In this document: piece by piece, positions 9,981 to 21,336 of the stretch
How the letters are laid out: each line of letters starts with the position of its first letter
Position numbering within the stretch: the stretch's first letter is position 1
Assembly: GCA_036674765.1 (NCBI GenBank)
Contig: JARVKI010000031.1
Span: 310,001-374,000 of the forward strand
Direction: 5' to 3'
DNA: 64,000 nucleotides
Origin: Seiridium cupressi
Taxonomy: Eukaryota; Ascomycota; Sordariomycetes; Amphisphaeriales; Sporocadaceae
The notes under the pieces: generated by a model
Told to the model about the DNA's origin: nothing
Database searches by the model: none
What the model saw: only the letters and a program-made list of their open reading frames with translations
Program-made: the position numbers and the translations under genes

Positions 9981-11737
9981 ATGTTCACTGGAACCATCAA
10001 ATTGTGGAAAGACTATGCTGGAACACTGAGCACCGAGGGCTTCTTTTGGGCCTTGCGCGATGTCATGTCAGCTTTCGGCAACAACACTAACGATACTGGC
10101 GGAGACATCATACTCTACACTACAGACTATCCTCATCTGGACTGCACAAACGCCAGTATATTCTTCGCCTCTATTCCCACGATCTGGGACTGTTTGACAT
10201 TAGCTGCTGTCTCGCTCTACATTGCCGAATCCAATGTTTCAGTGGCTCAGGTGCCGAATCTGCTCGAGTATACAGATCGGCTTGGTGCGAATATGGCGGA
10301 CTTTCAGCCTCGCGATGTTCTTTCTTCCGCCGTTTCATGTGTTGTTGGATCATGTAACGATGCTAATTGTACCGTGCCTGTCGTATCGCTCGGCTCCGGA
10401 TCGAATGCTTCTGATACAGTTCATAATGCCTGGTTGTCGATACATTCAGTGTGTGACAACACGGAAAAGTGGGTTGCTGATCCTGATGTAATAGGACCAG
10501 GTGTAAGCACTATTCCACTACAACTACATCAGCCATGCTCATCGTCTTGCTTTATGAACAGGTTTTGCTTTCCTACATGGGACAAGCCGTCACAGGTGTG
10601 CTCTTGTGGGCGGTTTTTGCTAGCTGGAGCCTTACAGCCCTCGCTCCGCAGGTTGAGAAGATTGAGCCTCTGATTCTATCATTATTCATCCCGAGGGCAA
10701 GAGCTATTCTTATTTTTGCCAGAATATCGCAGAGGCTCCACACATATCATATCAGATTTGATCAAGCCAATCCTACAGCTATTCTACGGTTGATTATGGT
10801 CGAGTTTCATGAGGCACAATGCTTCTTTATCATGTCTACCCAGTTTGCAATTCTCATGGCTCATCGTTTCTCCAATTTCTCATCAAACATCTTGTGGTTT
10901 GGATTTATCCAGGACGAGAACTCGGCCGCACTCCTCGCTGTCTGTGGCGTACTCCCCACGGTCCTCATTCAAGCCACCCTGGTCCGATGCCAGCTGAATT
11001 CGTTTTACACGCTGGTGTTGTCGTCAACGACATTGGCCTTGTCTTTTGCTATTCGAAAGGCAACGGCTCCAATCTCTGATTTCAATTCAATTTCTTCGGA
11101 TCAGCTATATCAACTCTTCGATGGCATTAATACCGTGGTTGAATGCGGAGACCGCAGCTCACCAAGGACCTTCTGTGGGACCATCCAAGATGCACAAAAA
11201 TACCTTCCCTCAGGAGGATCCATCCATGGTTATGACTTCCTTAGTGATCTCTGGATTTGTCTCATCTTGCTCTTCTTGCTTTTGTTGCTGTGGATGGACC
11301 GATTGATGCAGCGTGACGTGGTTTCCTACGCATCGGCCTTCGGTGCGCAGATAGCCATCCATCGCCGAATAAGCGGGCTGGTAATGATTGCTGCAACTTG
11401 TGTACAAGTTGTGCTTGAACTTATTACCACAGCGGCAACTATCCTCGGTTTCAAGATTCAGGCGGAGTTATTTCATTATAACGAATCACTATGGAGTATA
11501 GGGCAGTTTGTTGCCGCTACGATATTCGCGCCTGTTGTCTACAAGTGGATTGTCCTCACGATTTGTGAGTACCCTTCGAATAAGCTCTTTCCAGTAGTAT
11601 GCAACTAATAAATGAGTCCACCAGTTCGGATCAAGACAGAAATGCCTGTCTCAACTGTGGGACCAGACTCTAAGGCGGACGAACACAATATACCTCTGAT
11701 CGACGTCTCTGGCATAGGTCCTACAACAACTCATTAG
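9981..11737 (+). CDS. Fungal polytopic membrane protein, function unknown
   Basis: Three exons, 9981-10502, 10562-11564 and 11625-11737, give 545 residues. The introns have GTAAGC and GTGAGT donors, and the second has a CAACTAATAA branch region. The N-terminal 180 residues are rich in cysteine and N-glycosylation sequons (for example NNT, NAS, NCT, NAS), suggesting an extracellular or lumenal domain. They are followed by about seven hydrophobic helices, among them LWICLILLFLLLLLW. A short hydrophilic tail of about 35 residues should be cytosolic. I recognise no named domain. It resembles lineage-restricted fungal membrane proteins found in accessory regions. The gene at 61423 has a similar plan, but relationship is unproven. 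ATG 9981 is chosen because it opens the continuous frame; a further upstream exon is possible. Confidence 0.75.
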
Positions 11738-14663
11738 TAGAGAGAACATACAAGAAAACATATCCCAGGATTGGATTTCGGGAAGAGGAGCTTGGGGAGG
11801 AGCAGAGTCAAGTCTTAGGGCCTTCGCCAGTTAGCCGCATTGTATGTTTGACTTCACCATCACTGAGATCCGTTTTTGTAGCTTGCAGTATTGGCGTTTC
11901 TGCTTCTTTTCTTTTCGTTTGGGCCCACCTTTAAGTTATGTATAAGCACTCGCAGGCTGGAAGGCTTCTTCCGTCTCTGGCCAAAAATAGTAGGCGCTTT
12001 TATGCTAATGGAAATGGCCACGTGTGCCCCTAGCCAGTCCACGGTAAGCGCGAAACTACGGGAACGCCTTTGTTACGGTACGAGAGGTCTAGCAGGTTAA
12101 TTGCTAGAGCGCGCAGTAAAGTTTAACGAACTATATTATTGAAAATCATCTAATGAATACTTAATAAGTAAAAAGATATCAATTAATGCACAAAAAGAGG
12201 CCTAACAACAAAGCCTGACCGCTAGTGCAATATAGCCGTGGACACATCCGACTAGTACTAACATTTCAGCATACCTCTAACTACATTTAAGCGAGTATTT
12301 GAATGACATCAATTGTGCATCAGGAGGTTTGGTTCTTCCGAGGTCAACGAGGTCAACGAGTGGATGCGACGATCAAGATCGATTTGTTGTCGCGGGGAAT
12401 GGCCGCATAGCACCTTACGCATCTGAGAGGAACGATAAAGCTCAACGCATAATGATTGTAGCAGGAGCTGGAGAGACGAATCGTGTGAGGAGTCATAGTC
12501 TACGTGAAGAAGTTCGGTGCGGAAACGAATGGAAATATATGTGGTTACAGATATACGGCTATTGGTTGGTCAAGCGACGTTGCTTCGATTCATTTCCTGT
12601 TCGCGTAGGTGCATAGAACTATTGAAAGAGTGGTTGGCCGAGTTCCACCTTTATGAGTTGCCAACATGGGAGGAAACCTGCTCAATTGACGGGTCTTAGC
12701 AGATGGTAAGTTTTCATGTCGTATGACAAGTCGTTAGATATGCGCATATCATGTATCGTACCTTGGTCTTGTGTAAGTTCGTATTTGCGGCGAAGTGTAA
12801 TCAAACACAACGACCAGATTGTCGTGGACAGCCGAGGAATATTCACGAGCAATGGTCGCGTGAGCCTTCGGATGCCTTCAGAATCACTGCATAGTGCAGT
12901 GCTATCGTCTCGTTTCGCCGTCCTCTGAGTAGTGAGATGGATTCTATTGCATCTTGTACCTAGTATGTAGGTCAGAGGTGTGCAACCGGTTGGCGAGCCG
13001 AGCACGACACGAACCGGCGCCAACTACCGGAGCCTGGGTGGTTGCATGGGCTTGGGCTTGGGAGAGGTCCGTCCGCGCACTGAGATTGGTTCAGCGTTGA
13101 GGGGCGATGCAAGCGCAGCCAGTGCCCCGGGCTACATGACTGTCTGCTATGTATGCCGCTATCCCCTGCCAGAACATTTGGCCGGTGTGCTCGTGTGCCG
13201 GTGCTTGGGGTCGCGAGCTACATCTAGCCGAGTCCAGGCCTCTCCCTGCACCGTGCCGTCGACAAGGCCCCTTGCTTGTACACCCGACGAGGTTCTCCGT
13301 CCGATGCGAATCCATAAGATCTGATTGCCTGCATGTTTCGGCGGGAGCCTTCATGTTTCCTCTCAGGAGGCTTGGATTGGTGACACAGGCGAGGCTCCGG
13401 CCCACCAATCACGGCCATCTATTTGCGGAACGGGAGGTGGAGTGCCGCGTCCCCCCTGTTCCGTTACTGATTGCGACGCCGGCTGCATTGCCATGTTCGC
13501 CGCATCCTTTGCGCTTCTCCCCAGGAGCCTGGATGCCATGCCACTGCGGCCGTTTTGTTGTCGCCGCGACTCGACAGTTATCCATCGGTCAGCCGGTCTC
13601 ATTCTATGTAGATATGGAGCTCTAACGACGCCCGTCGATTAACAAGTCCAGAGCCTCGGCCTAGTCTAACGCCCCCTCGCCTTGCGTGGTCAACTACGGG
13701 ACTACGCAGAGGCTGTGGCTAGCTGTGGCAACAGACTACTCACGGATCCAATTTCTTGCTGTCTGTTGTACCACTCAAAGAACAAGACACGCCTGGTTGC
13801 AGACAGACCAGATGGTCGTCGTTACTCGTTCCTGGTGCCAACCTGGAGCATGGAACATCCCCACCCCTGACACATCCAAACGTCTCAAAGCCCTGCGCAG
13901 GCCGGCCGGGGGCTGGCGGCAGATTTCGTCCCCTTCGTCATGCCCGGTCATGCCCTGGAGGGCCTGCAGCAGCTTGGCCTGCGACAACCGCGTTGCAGCG
14001 AACCATTGTGCCGGGATTCGCAGACGTCTTGACTGTTTCTGGTGCGCTGTGGGGTTCGCCCTGGTGTCGACGTTGCTGGCCGCGCGTCAGGATGTGCCAA
14101 GCCTTTCCACCCTGTGGACCTCCCCACCGACGAATGGAGACCGGTCGTCGAGGCCGTCCCGTAGCCTCAATGGCCCAGCGCTGTCGTACATGGCTATTTT
14201 GTTTTTCATCTTCGCACTTCTCGACACTCCAAGCTGGCTTGGCAAGGTCTCTCTCCATCACGGATCCCGCTTGGCAACATATGCGAACCCCGTCGTCTTC
14301 TATTCTGAACAAGGCTGACGACGACCGCTGCTCGTGCCCTCGGTGGTTTGCTTCTCTTTTTATACTGTTGTTTCGCCGCTACATCCCGGCCCTGCGCTTT
14401 TCTGTCGCTCCTGGTTTATACTTTTAGCCCCCGGCTACTTCAACCTTAGCCCCGAAGGACGCGCACAAGTCTTTGGGTTACGTGTTAGTGGGCTGTGTTG
14501 GATCATCGCCACCATACCATAAAACCTCCGTGTTACGGCCTTGGAAAATAAACACACAAGCAGCCCTAATGTCCGTATTATAGCACTTACATCATATCGA
14601 GAATCCATCGACGGCTAGGGGGTTTATCGAGTGCCGGATTAAAACACCAAAGGGTTGCCCAAC
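11738..14663. other. Long gene-poor region with GC-rich block
   Basis: About 2.9 kb without a recognisable gene. From 12.95 to 14.5 kb the DNA is GC-rich and carries many overlapping open frames on both strands (up to about 220 codons). None shows a domain, signal peptide or frame preference, so I read them as chance ORFs. The last part is presumably the aspartic protease promoter. Confidence 0.45.
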
Positions 14664-16146
14664 ATGAAGTCTGCCAGCGTGGCCGCCCTAGTGGCTGGCC
14701 TTTTTGCAACATCGACAGATGCTCTGACCATGGGCGAGAGGAGCACGGGGCCGTCCAAGGTCGTAGGCATGGACTTACAGAGGAGGAAGGTGTCAGATCC
14801 CATCAAGCGAGACCGGCTACGGAGGAGAGGCTCTGTTGAAGCATCACTAAACAACGAGGTAGGTTCTGGCCCGAAGTTATGGTCAAGTGGCGTTTGCTAA
14901 GAACGGTCGGCAGGAAACCTTATACTTTGTCAATGCTTCGATAGGAACCCCAGCTCAGTCATTGAGACTACACTTGGATACCGGCAGCAGCGATCTCTGG
15001 GTTAACACGCCAAGCTCTTCTCTATGTCTGGGAAAGTCGAATCCATGTTCATATGCAGGATCATATTCGGCAAACTCTTCCTCGACATACGAATACGTTG
15101 GCAGCTACTTCAACATATCTTACGTGGATGGATCTGGGGCGAGTGGGGATTATGTTTCCGACACAGTTACAATAGGGTCTACGACGGTTGACAGCCTCCA
15201 ATTCGGTGTTGGGTACAAGAGCTCCTCGGCGCAGGGTATTCTAGGCATTGGATATCCAGTAAACGAAGTTCAGGTCGGAAGGGCAAACAAAGACGCTTAC
15301 GACAACCTACCCGCAAAACTGGCAAGCGATGGTACGATTGCCTCGAATGCCTACAGCTTATGGCTGAACGACCTTGACGCAAGTACTGGTAGCATCCTGT
15401 TCGGAGGAGTTGATACGGCTCAGTACACCGGGTCATTAGAGACACTACCGATCCAAGCTTCTGGCGGCGTCTTCTCCGAGTTCTTGATCACCTTGACCAG
15501 TGTGGTATTGGACAATGTTACAATCGCCGAGGACCAAGCACTTGCCGTGCTGTTGGACTCGGGCTCGTCGTTGACCTACCTCCCCGACACCTGGGTTGAG
15601 CAGATCTACACCGAAACCGGAGCACAGTACGATTCGAGCGAGGGTGCTGCCTATGTCCCTTGCTCTTTGGCCGAGGACACCCGGACCTTGGATTTCACCT
15701 TCACATCGCCAACGATCAAGGTGGATATGAACGAGCTGGTGCTAGATCTCGTCACCACCAGCGGCAAGCGTCCTACCTTCACCAACGGGGTGACGGCCTG
15801 TCTGTTCGGCATTGCGCCGGCTGGCTCTAGCACAAACGTATTGGGCGACACATTTCTACGATCGGCATATGTCGTCTACGACATCTCGAACAACGAGATC
15901 TCCCTCGCGCAGACAAACTTCAACGCCACCGAAACCAATGTCAAGGAGATTGGTACTGGTACAAGCGCTGTGCCGGACGCCACTGCAGTTGCCAACGCTG
16001 CGACAGCAACCGCTGGTGTTGCTACCAGCAGTGGGACGAGTACGCTGGGCCTTGATGACTCGAGTGCCGCCAGCCCGGCCCTAATCAGGTCATCGGCGTT
16101 ATTATCGCTTCTCGTCGGAGTAGGCGCCATGTTCACATTACTGTAA
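14664..16146 (+). CDS. Yapsin-like GPI-anchored aspartic protease
   Basis: A pepsin-family (A1) protease destined for the cell surface. Two exons, 14664-14858 and 14914-16146, give 475 residues; the 55-nt intron has a TTTGCTAAG branch site. The first residues form a signal peptide, followed by a basic propeptide (KRDRLRRR) suited to kexin-type processing. The two catalytic motifs are DTGSSDLW at about residue 87 and DSGSSLTY at about residue 280. A Thr/Ala/Ser-rich stretch and a terminal hydrophobic segment (LLSLLVGVGAMFTLL) fit a GPI-anchor signal. Yapsin and OPSB-type enzymes cleave secreted and wall proteins at basic residues; that specificity is inferred here. The frame is intact. Confidence 0.9.
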
Positions 16147-18205
16147 ATACACTGTGGTGGGCATAATATCGGACTTTGTATATTTTGGTTTTTTACAAGA
16201 GCATTATCGCATGGCGTTCAGGTCACGGTTTGACGGTTTTTGGGCGAGCATATGAGTCCTGGTATTGATGACCGACTCCGGGGAACGGCTTGCATGAGAT
16301 GGCGATTGATTTCAATGGGGATACAACGGAAAGAGTCACGGCAATCAATCCGGTGGGCAAGAGACCTAACTGGCTGGAATAGATGGCGGATGGTGTCGGT
16401 AGAATAAGACACAAACTGAAACGCGCACTCGCATGCGCTCTGTTCACACAAACTACATGCGTATCATAAGTTCCCATGTCTTGACCGCAATGTGAAGCCG
16501 ATAGCTTACACGATTTTGATGCACCTTGCTGCAAGCTCGGTAGACGACGGGGATCAGAAAGCATGATTGTGCTCAGCATGACAAAGTCCCACCGTGCCGA
16601 GACAGGGTCGTCCACGAAGACTCCAGCTAAGCCTTCCGGACGCATCACGGTTTGTGAGTTTAATGAATTATGATTTTCAGGGCCGCGCTTACGTCGGTCG
16701 ACCCCTCACAATGTCTCGATCAGGGGCGAAGCATGCGTGGACTACGGGGGTCAGGGCTGCTGATCTCTCGGCATTAGCATTGCGGAGCCGAAAAACTATA
16801 TCCGCAGTCTGCCCTACAAGTAATGTTTTGACATGGACTTGGCATGAACTAACAACAGAATTCAGCTAAGTTGAGTAACGGAGGGAGAGAGGATATGACA
16901 AACGAATGACATTCTGAGAGAAGGGTAAGGTGTCCAGCATTTCAAGATAGTCGTATGATGTATTTGAGACGATATCTGAGAATGATGCGAGGGACTGCCA
17001 AGTCGCCGTGTTGATACCATATCTGGGTGCCGTGATAGGTGCACTTTTAGTGCCCCGGCCATGCTAGTCGAACATATCATTACGGTGTTCAAGGTAAGAC
17101 ACACCAATCTAATAGAGATCACCTTCACTTTCCTGGAATCAAGCTGATTGGAAATGAACTTGACTCGTCGTGATGAGGCCACACTGTAAGTAAGGAGTAC
17201 TCAAAATACTTTGCAGCTATCCATAGCGACAGGTCTGTATTGCTTGTATTGACACGTTGAGTGTGCGAGATGAATGACCGTGCCACTGTAACGAAGTCCG
17301 ATTTAATTGGCAGTAGAATTATTTTGTTTCAGCAAATTTATGTTCTTGACTTTTGGTGTCAGTAGCACAGAGAAGACATATAAAGCATAGTTTCCATTCT
17401 GTTCAAACACCAACAATCCATCGTCTATACGTTGTTAAAGCTATAATCGTATTACTCGTGACTTCTGCAATAGCGTGATAGGTATACAAGTCGCTCTTCG
17501 AAGCTACATGCAACATACTTCAAGAGAAGAGCTCAAAAACGCAATAGCTTCTTGTCGATACAAGACGTGGAACTCGAAACATGGGCAGCCCAAATCCCCC
17601 CTTGTTCTTGTGAGAAAGAAATCGCAATATCGGTTACTTTGCTGAGGGTTCAAAATTCTCGTTCTTATAAACAAAGCATTATTTTGCGAGCTGTGTTGGC
17701 ATATTGTACCAAATGCTCGAACGAGTTTCAAGAGATTTCGAGTCAACGATGCGCGGGGTATCTATTTTCTGTCCTTTCTTCCCAACATAATGCTACGCAA
17801 AGTCAGGCTCTTCTCTGCGCGCCTATCGAGGGATCTTGATGGAGAGCTGAGTGCACTACATTCAGACGATCCAAATTCTATTCCGTACGCTTCACAGTAC
17901 AATCGAAAGCCATAAGAGAATTTGTTCTATCAGTATTAGAGAGGCTACTGGTCCTTGCAGACCCAAAAAAGCATGAACGAATAAGCTGATTGATGACCCG
18001 CACCCTCTTGTGCTGACAGTCTCACTGCATGGCTAATAGCCTATGCGGCACGAAATAGCTCGAAATACCTTCCATAGTTTCAGCCGCGCTCTAGATGAGT
18101 GAGCTATATATTGTTTGGAGGTTCCATATTCTACGTAACTCTTCAGCGGCAACTATCAAAGCACCAAAGCAACGGCTGGCTCCTTACTATTTCCATACCG
18201 ACACC
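16147..18205. other. Gene-free region between protease and small secreted ORF
   Basis: No supported gene. A 141-codon minus-strand frame at 16223-16648 has no signal, domain or splice support. The DNA is of ordinary composition. Confidence 0.4.
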
Positions 18206-18532
18206 ATGAAGTCGATCGTCTTTATTATCATTACTATAGCACTAGCCAGAGCCGCGGTCATACGAAGGTCAGACGCTATCGATGTCGACATAACCGATTG
18301 TTCCCCCACCTGTGTCAACTCGAAGACCGAGAAGGTATCAGGACGCAGGGATGACTCTCGAGATGAAAGGAAGGTCTTTGAGAGATGGTATACCCGCACA
18401 GGCTCGGGTTCTGACACTTCGACAAGATTTCCCGACAGTCATTCGGCGCTGCCTCCCCGCGATGGACCAATTTTCACGATCGAGACTCGCGAGAGTACGG
18501 ACATCAACTTCTGCGCTTCCTCGACTAAGTGA
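18206..18532 (+). CDS. Small secreted-protein ORF, copy 1
   Basis: ATG 18206 opens a 108-codon frame. It begins MKSIVFIIITIALARAAVIRRS, a good signal peptide with likely cleavage near ARA/AVI, then an acidic stretch and a DCSPTC cysteine pair. The rest is polar and charged. The ORF at 20443 starts alike (MKxI, ARAAVI, then a C-x2-C pair). A second block, GGCTC-TGCAATC-GAC, is also shared: here it begins at 18536, just past the TGA, in copy 2 at 20712. That suggests the true gene has one or more introns between 18310 and 18535 and a different C terminus. I know no named family for it. Confidence 0.5.
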   Translation: MKSIVFIIITIALARAAVIRRSDAIDVDITDCSPTCVNSKTEKVSGRRDDSRDERKVFERWYTRTGSGSDTSTRFPDSHSALPPRDGPIFTIETRESTDINFCASSTK

Positions 18533-20442
18533 ACAGGCTCATGCAATCCGACGCCCCTAAGATAGGACAAAATAGGGCTGGTCCTCATGGATTTGTGAGA
18601 AAGAGCTGTTGATCTCACGAGTTGCTTGAAGGGGATCTCCCTCTCCAAAAACTCGTGTGGAGTTTTTGATGATGGCCAACCGTTGTGCTCTCGAGTGTCA
18701 GTATATAACACGCTGTTTATGAAATAAAATTGACTCGATGTAAACAAAATATCTCTGTCTCGATGATTTTCATAGCCAAACGCTGGGTTTCTGTTAAATG
18801 CCGATACATGAAGGGCTCAAAGTCAAGGTATAACAGGCTAAAGGAATATAAACACGCCCCAGACTCCTTTCCTAAAGGTGTCCTGGTTCTAGAATTTTTT
18901 TTATTTTTTATATAATTGCTTTATAATACCTAGCTGGATAAACTTCTAGTTATCAATGACATCCCCAAAACACCTGACAACCAGGACGTAATATCACAAC
19001 GAATTGTGTTGCTCCAATTACCAGTAAAGCCTGTGAGCTAGATCTTATGAAGCCAAACAGGATAGTATGGGGTGTGGTGAGGATATATGCTACTAGTGAA
19101 TAGCCGATCAGTAGTACCCATCAAGTATATGTAGTCCAGATGCGTATGTCTTCTCTAGTAATGAAATGTCATACCCAATCATCAGTATGGTGACAACTTT
19201 TCAATTCTGCAGTATCATACTACAAAAGGATCATAGGTATACAAGCGTTTCTGGGCTGTGTCTAGATTTTGAGGCTACTGCGTGTGTAGAGGTTCCTGCA
19301 TGTGTCAAACACGTGTTCTGTCAAAAGGAGAGGCAAATGGCAGCTCACCAAGCCTCGGTTTGATCCTCCAGCCCTATCTTTTACCCCTGCTGGCGGATTC
19401 CTCCAAAGTCAATAAGCTAGACCGCTCATTCACAAGTTATCTTCGACTCGAGGGGTATGCGCCAGACCAGAAAGCGTTAACAACTACGCCTCATGTTAGC
19501 CCGTAAGCCGCCATCGTCCCCAAAATATTATGTTGGATCTCTACAATTCCGCCGAAGGAATAGTGGAGGTATTCGGTTTCTCCCGTACTGCCAAGTCAGA
19601 AATTGAATGACTTGCCGGACGACCCTTGTCCAGATCCTACGAGCGTAGCCGGCCTAAGCCTCGTCTTATGCGTAATCATGGCCCGGAAACAACTGGCACT
19701 AGGAGCCGGCGGCAGCCTAGGAGACCTTATCGCATACAAGCCTAGGTGAAACAGAGGATGAGATTCCAGACGACTTCTATGCCCTATTGGTCTTGAAGAG
19801 GAAGCGAAGGATTCCTTGGCGGCCATGACTAAGATCCGTAACGTTTCACTTGACTATTACCTCCATGGTTCTAACACGGCAATGAGCGATATGAAGTCAA
19901 CTCAATACTGATAGCACAGTTTACAAATACTCAATTGGTGCACATAAACTTCACTCCGCGAGAAATATCAGTAATCTGGCCCTCGCTGGCGTGACAGCGT
20001 ATGAACTGGTAGCTATCCCTGGCATCCGGGTGGTGCGGGAGAAGCTGAAAAGCAAATAAATATATAATCTAAATTAGCATGCTATATACGCCACTCCAGG
20101 GGAGCCCATCAGGTCATTATCATATTACTAATGAGTGTATTGCAGGGCTATGAGCCTTGCAGGAACGCACGTGGCCAAACAAGAACGTGATTGGAGGGTC
20201 AGCCTCAATCCTCCGACGAATCTCGTGCCGAAGTCAGATTGTAGGATCGTGTAATTCACCACCAGAAAATCCTTGAGATAGCACGCGTCATGGCCAATTC
20301 GTGGCTAGGTGGCTTACATAAATAAAGGGGTCACGGTCTGCCTCATATTCCTGAAAACGTATCCGACAGTTGTCTCACCCGAAAAGAAAAGAAGCAGAAA
20401 AACACAGTTGTTCTATTCTTGTCAATCTTACCCTACGACAAA
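18533..20442. other. Gene-poor spacer between the two small secreted ORFs
   Basis: The first 20-30 bases hold the block shared with copy 2. The rest shows no gene, and 18880-19170 is AT-rich. Upstream of 20443 a likely promoter carries ACATAAATAAAGG near 20315. Confidence 0.4.
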
Positions 20443-20580
20443 ATGAAGTGGATTCTCCCAATCATTTTTGCTGCGCTTGTAGCCAGAGCTGCAGTCATAG
20501 GGCACTCGGCGCGCGATGCCCAAGATACAGTCGATACGTGCCCGGGCTGCGACCAACAGCGAGATGTTAGTCCAGCATAA
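20443..20580 (+). CDS. Small secreted-peptide ORF, copy 2
   Basis: A 45-codon frame starting MKWILPIIFAALVARAAVIG, a clear signal peptide matching copy 1 at 18206. The mature part has a TCPGC cysteine pair and then TAA at 20578. A possible donor GTTAGT at 20566 would let the frame join downstream sequence. One 174-nt intron (20566-20739, ending CTAG) leads in frame to the open segment ending at 20973, about 116 residues in total. It is unclear whether the short form or a spliced form is made. Confidence 0.5.
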   Translation: MKWILPIIFAALVARAAVIGHSARDAQDTVDTCPGCDQQRDVSPA

Positions 20581-20973
20581 TTAGAAACACAAGCGCCCAA
20601 ATACACGCAGTCGCAGTAAATCGACAATACGGCCACCACCATTTCGACTATATCCATGGTTGGGACAGGAATGAACGATGTGGCGCTCTATTCACTTCGT
20701 TGGGATGCAATTGGCTCGTGCAATCAGACCTCCATCTAGAAGGACATGACTTGGGGTGCACATTCTGCGTGTTTAGGAATTTCTTTTTTGTTGGGGGAGG
20801 GGGGGGTTTCGCTTTCAAGGAGAGGTTTCGATTGGTATACTTCGGAGGCTATAGAACTTTCACAACTGGTAGAATTCGTCCGCTGCAAAGCTCTTGTCAT
20901 AGACTGCGCTTTCTCTATAAATCAAAATCACGCTATCATCCGCTACCAATGCAACGCTCACGATACTGAATAG
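20581..20973 (+). other. Possible 3' exon(s) of small secreted gene copy 2
   Basis: The frame of the upstream ORF is open from 20620 to 20973 except for one TAG at 20737. Before the stop it ends GSCNQTSI, comparable to GSCNPTPLR at copy 1. After the stop it has four more cysteines and ends at TAG 20971-20973. A G-tract (about 20791-20807) sits inside. It looks like coding exon sequence or its decayed remains, but splice sites cannot be decided. Confidence 0.35.
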
Positions 20974-21336
20974 TATAAGGTGAAAAGTCTTCAGAGCGAA
21001 ACAGAACGACGGAACATCGCTGGATTATGAGTGTTTATATCCTCCAATTTGTTTAGGCTGAGTATATTAGTTAGAGTGAAGTCACATTAATGGCAGCGAC
21101 CCACGTCAACTCTCGTGTCCGCCATTTGAATAAATTCATGTATGGAAGGATTAGGGGTTCTTTTGCCTAGGGCTACCGTGTCGCGCTTATGTTGGTATGT
21201 ATTTAGCCAGACAAGGTCGCTTCGTATTCGGCATGGAACAGATCGGCGGATATTCCGATATATTAACTTCATGCACCTAATAGCCAGAAACAAACTCAAC
21301 AAATAATGTTGCAGATACTATTTATAACAATGATCT
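20974..21336. other. Convergent intergenic region
   Basis: The space between the small secreted gene (+) and the GT92-like gene (-). It is AT-biased and no gene is seen. Confidence 0.4.

Noticed and set aside
13686..14427. Overlapping plus-strand frames of 210 and 223 codons
   Set aside because: Two long frames coexist over the same bases with further minus-strand frames, which is what GC-rich DNA produces by chance. No motif or signal was found.
16223..16648. 141-codon minus-strand frame
   Set aside because: No recognisable domain, biased composition or splice signals; it sits in the 3' flank of the protease.
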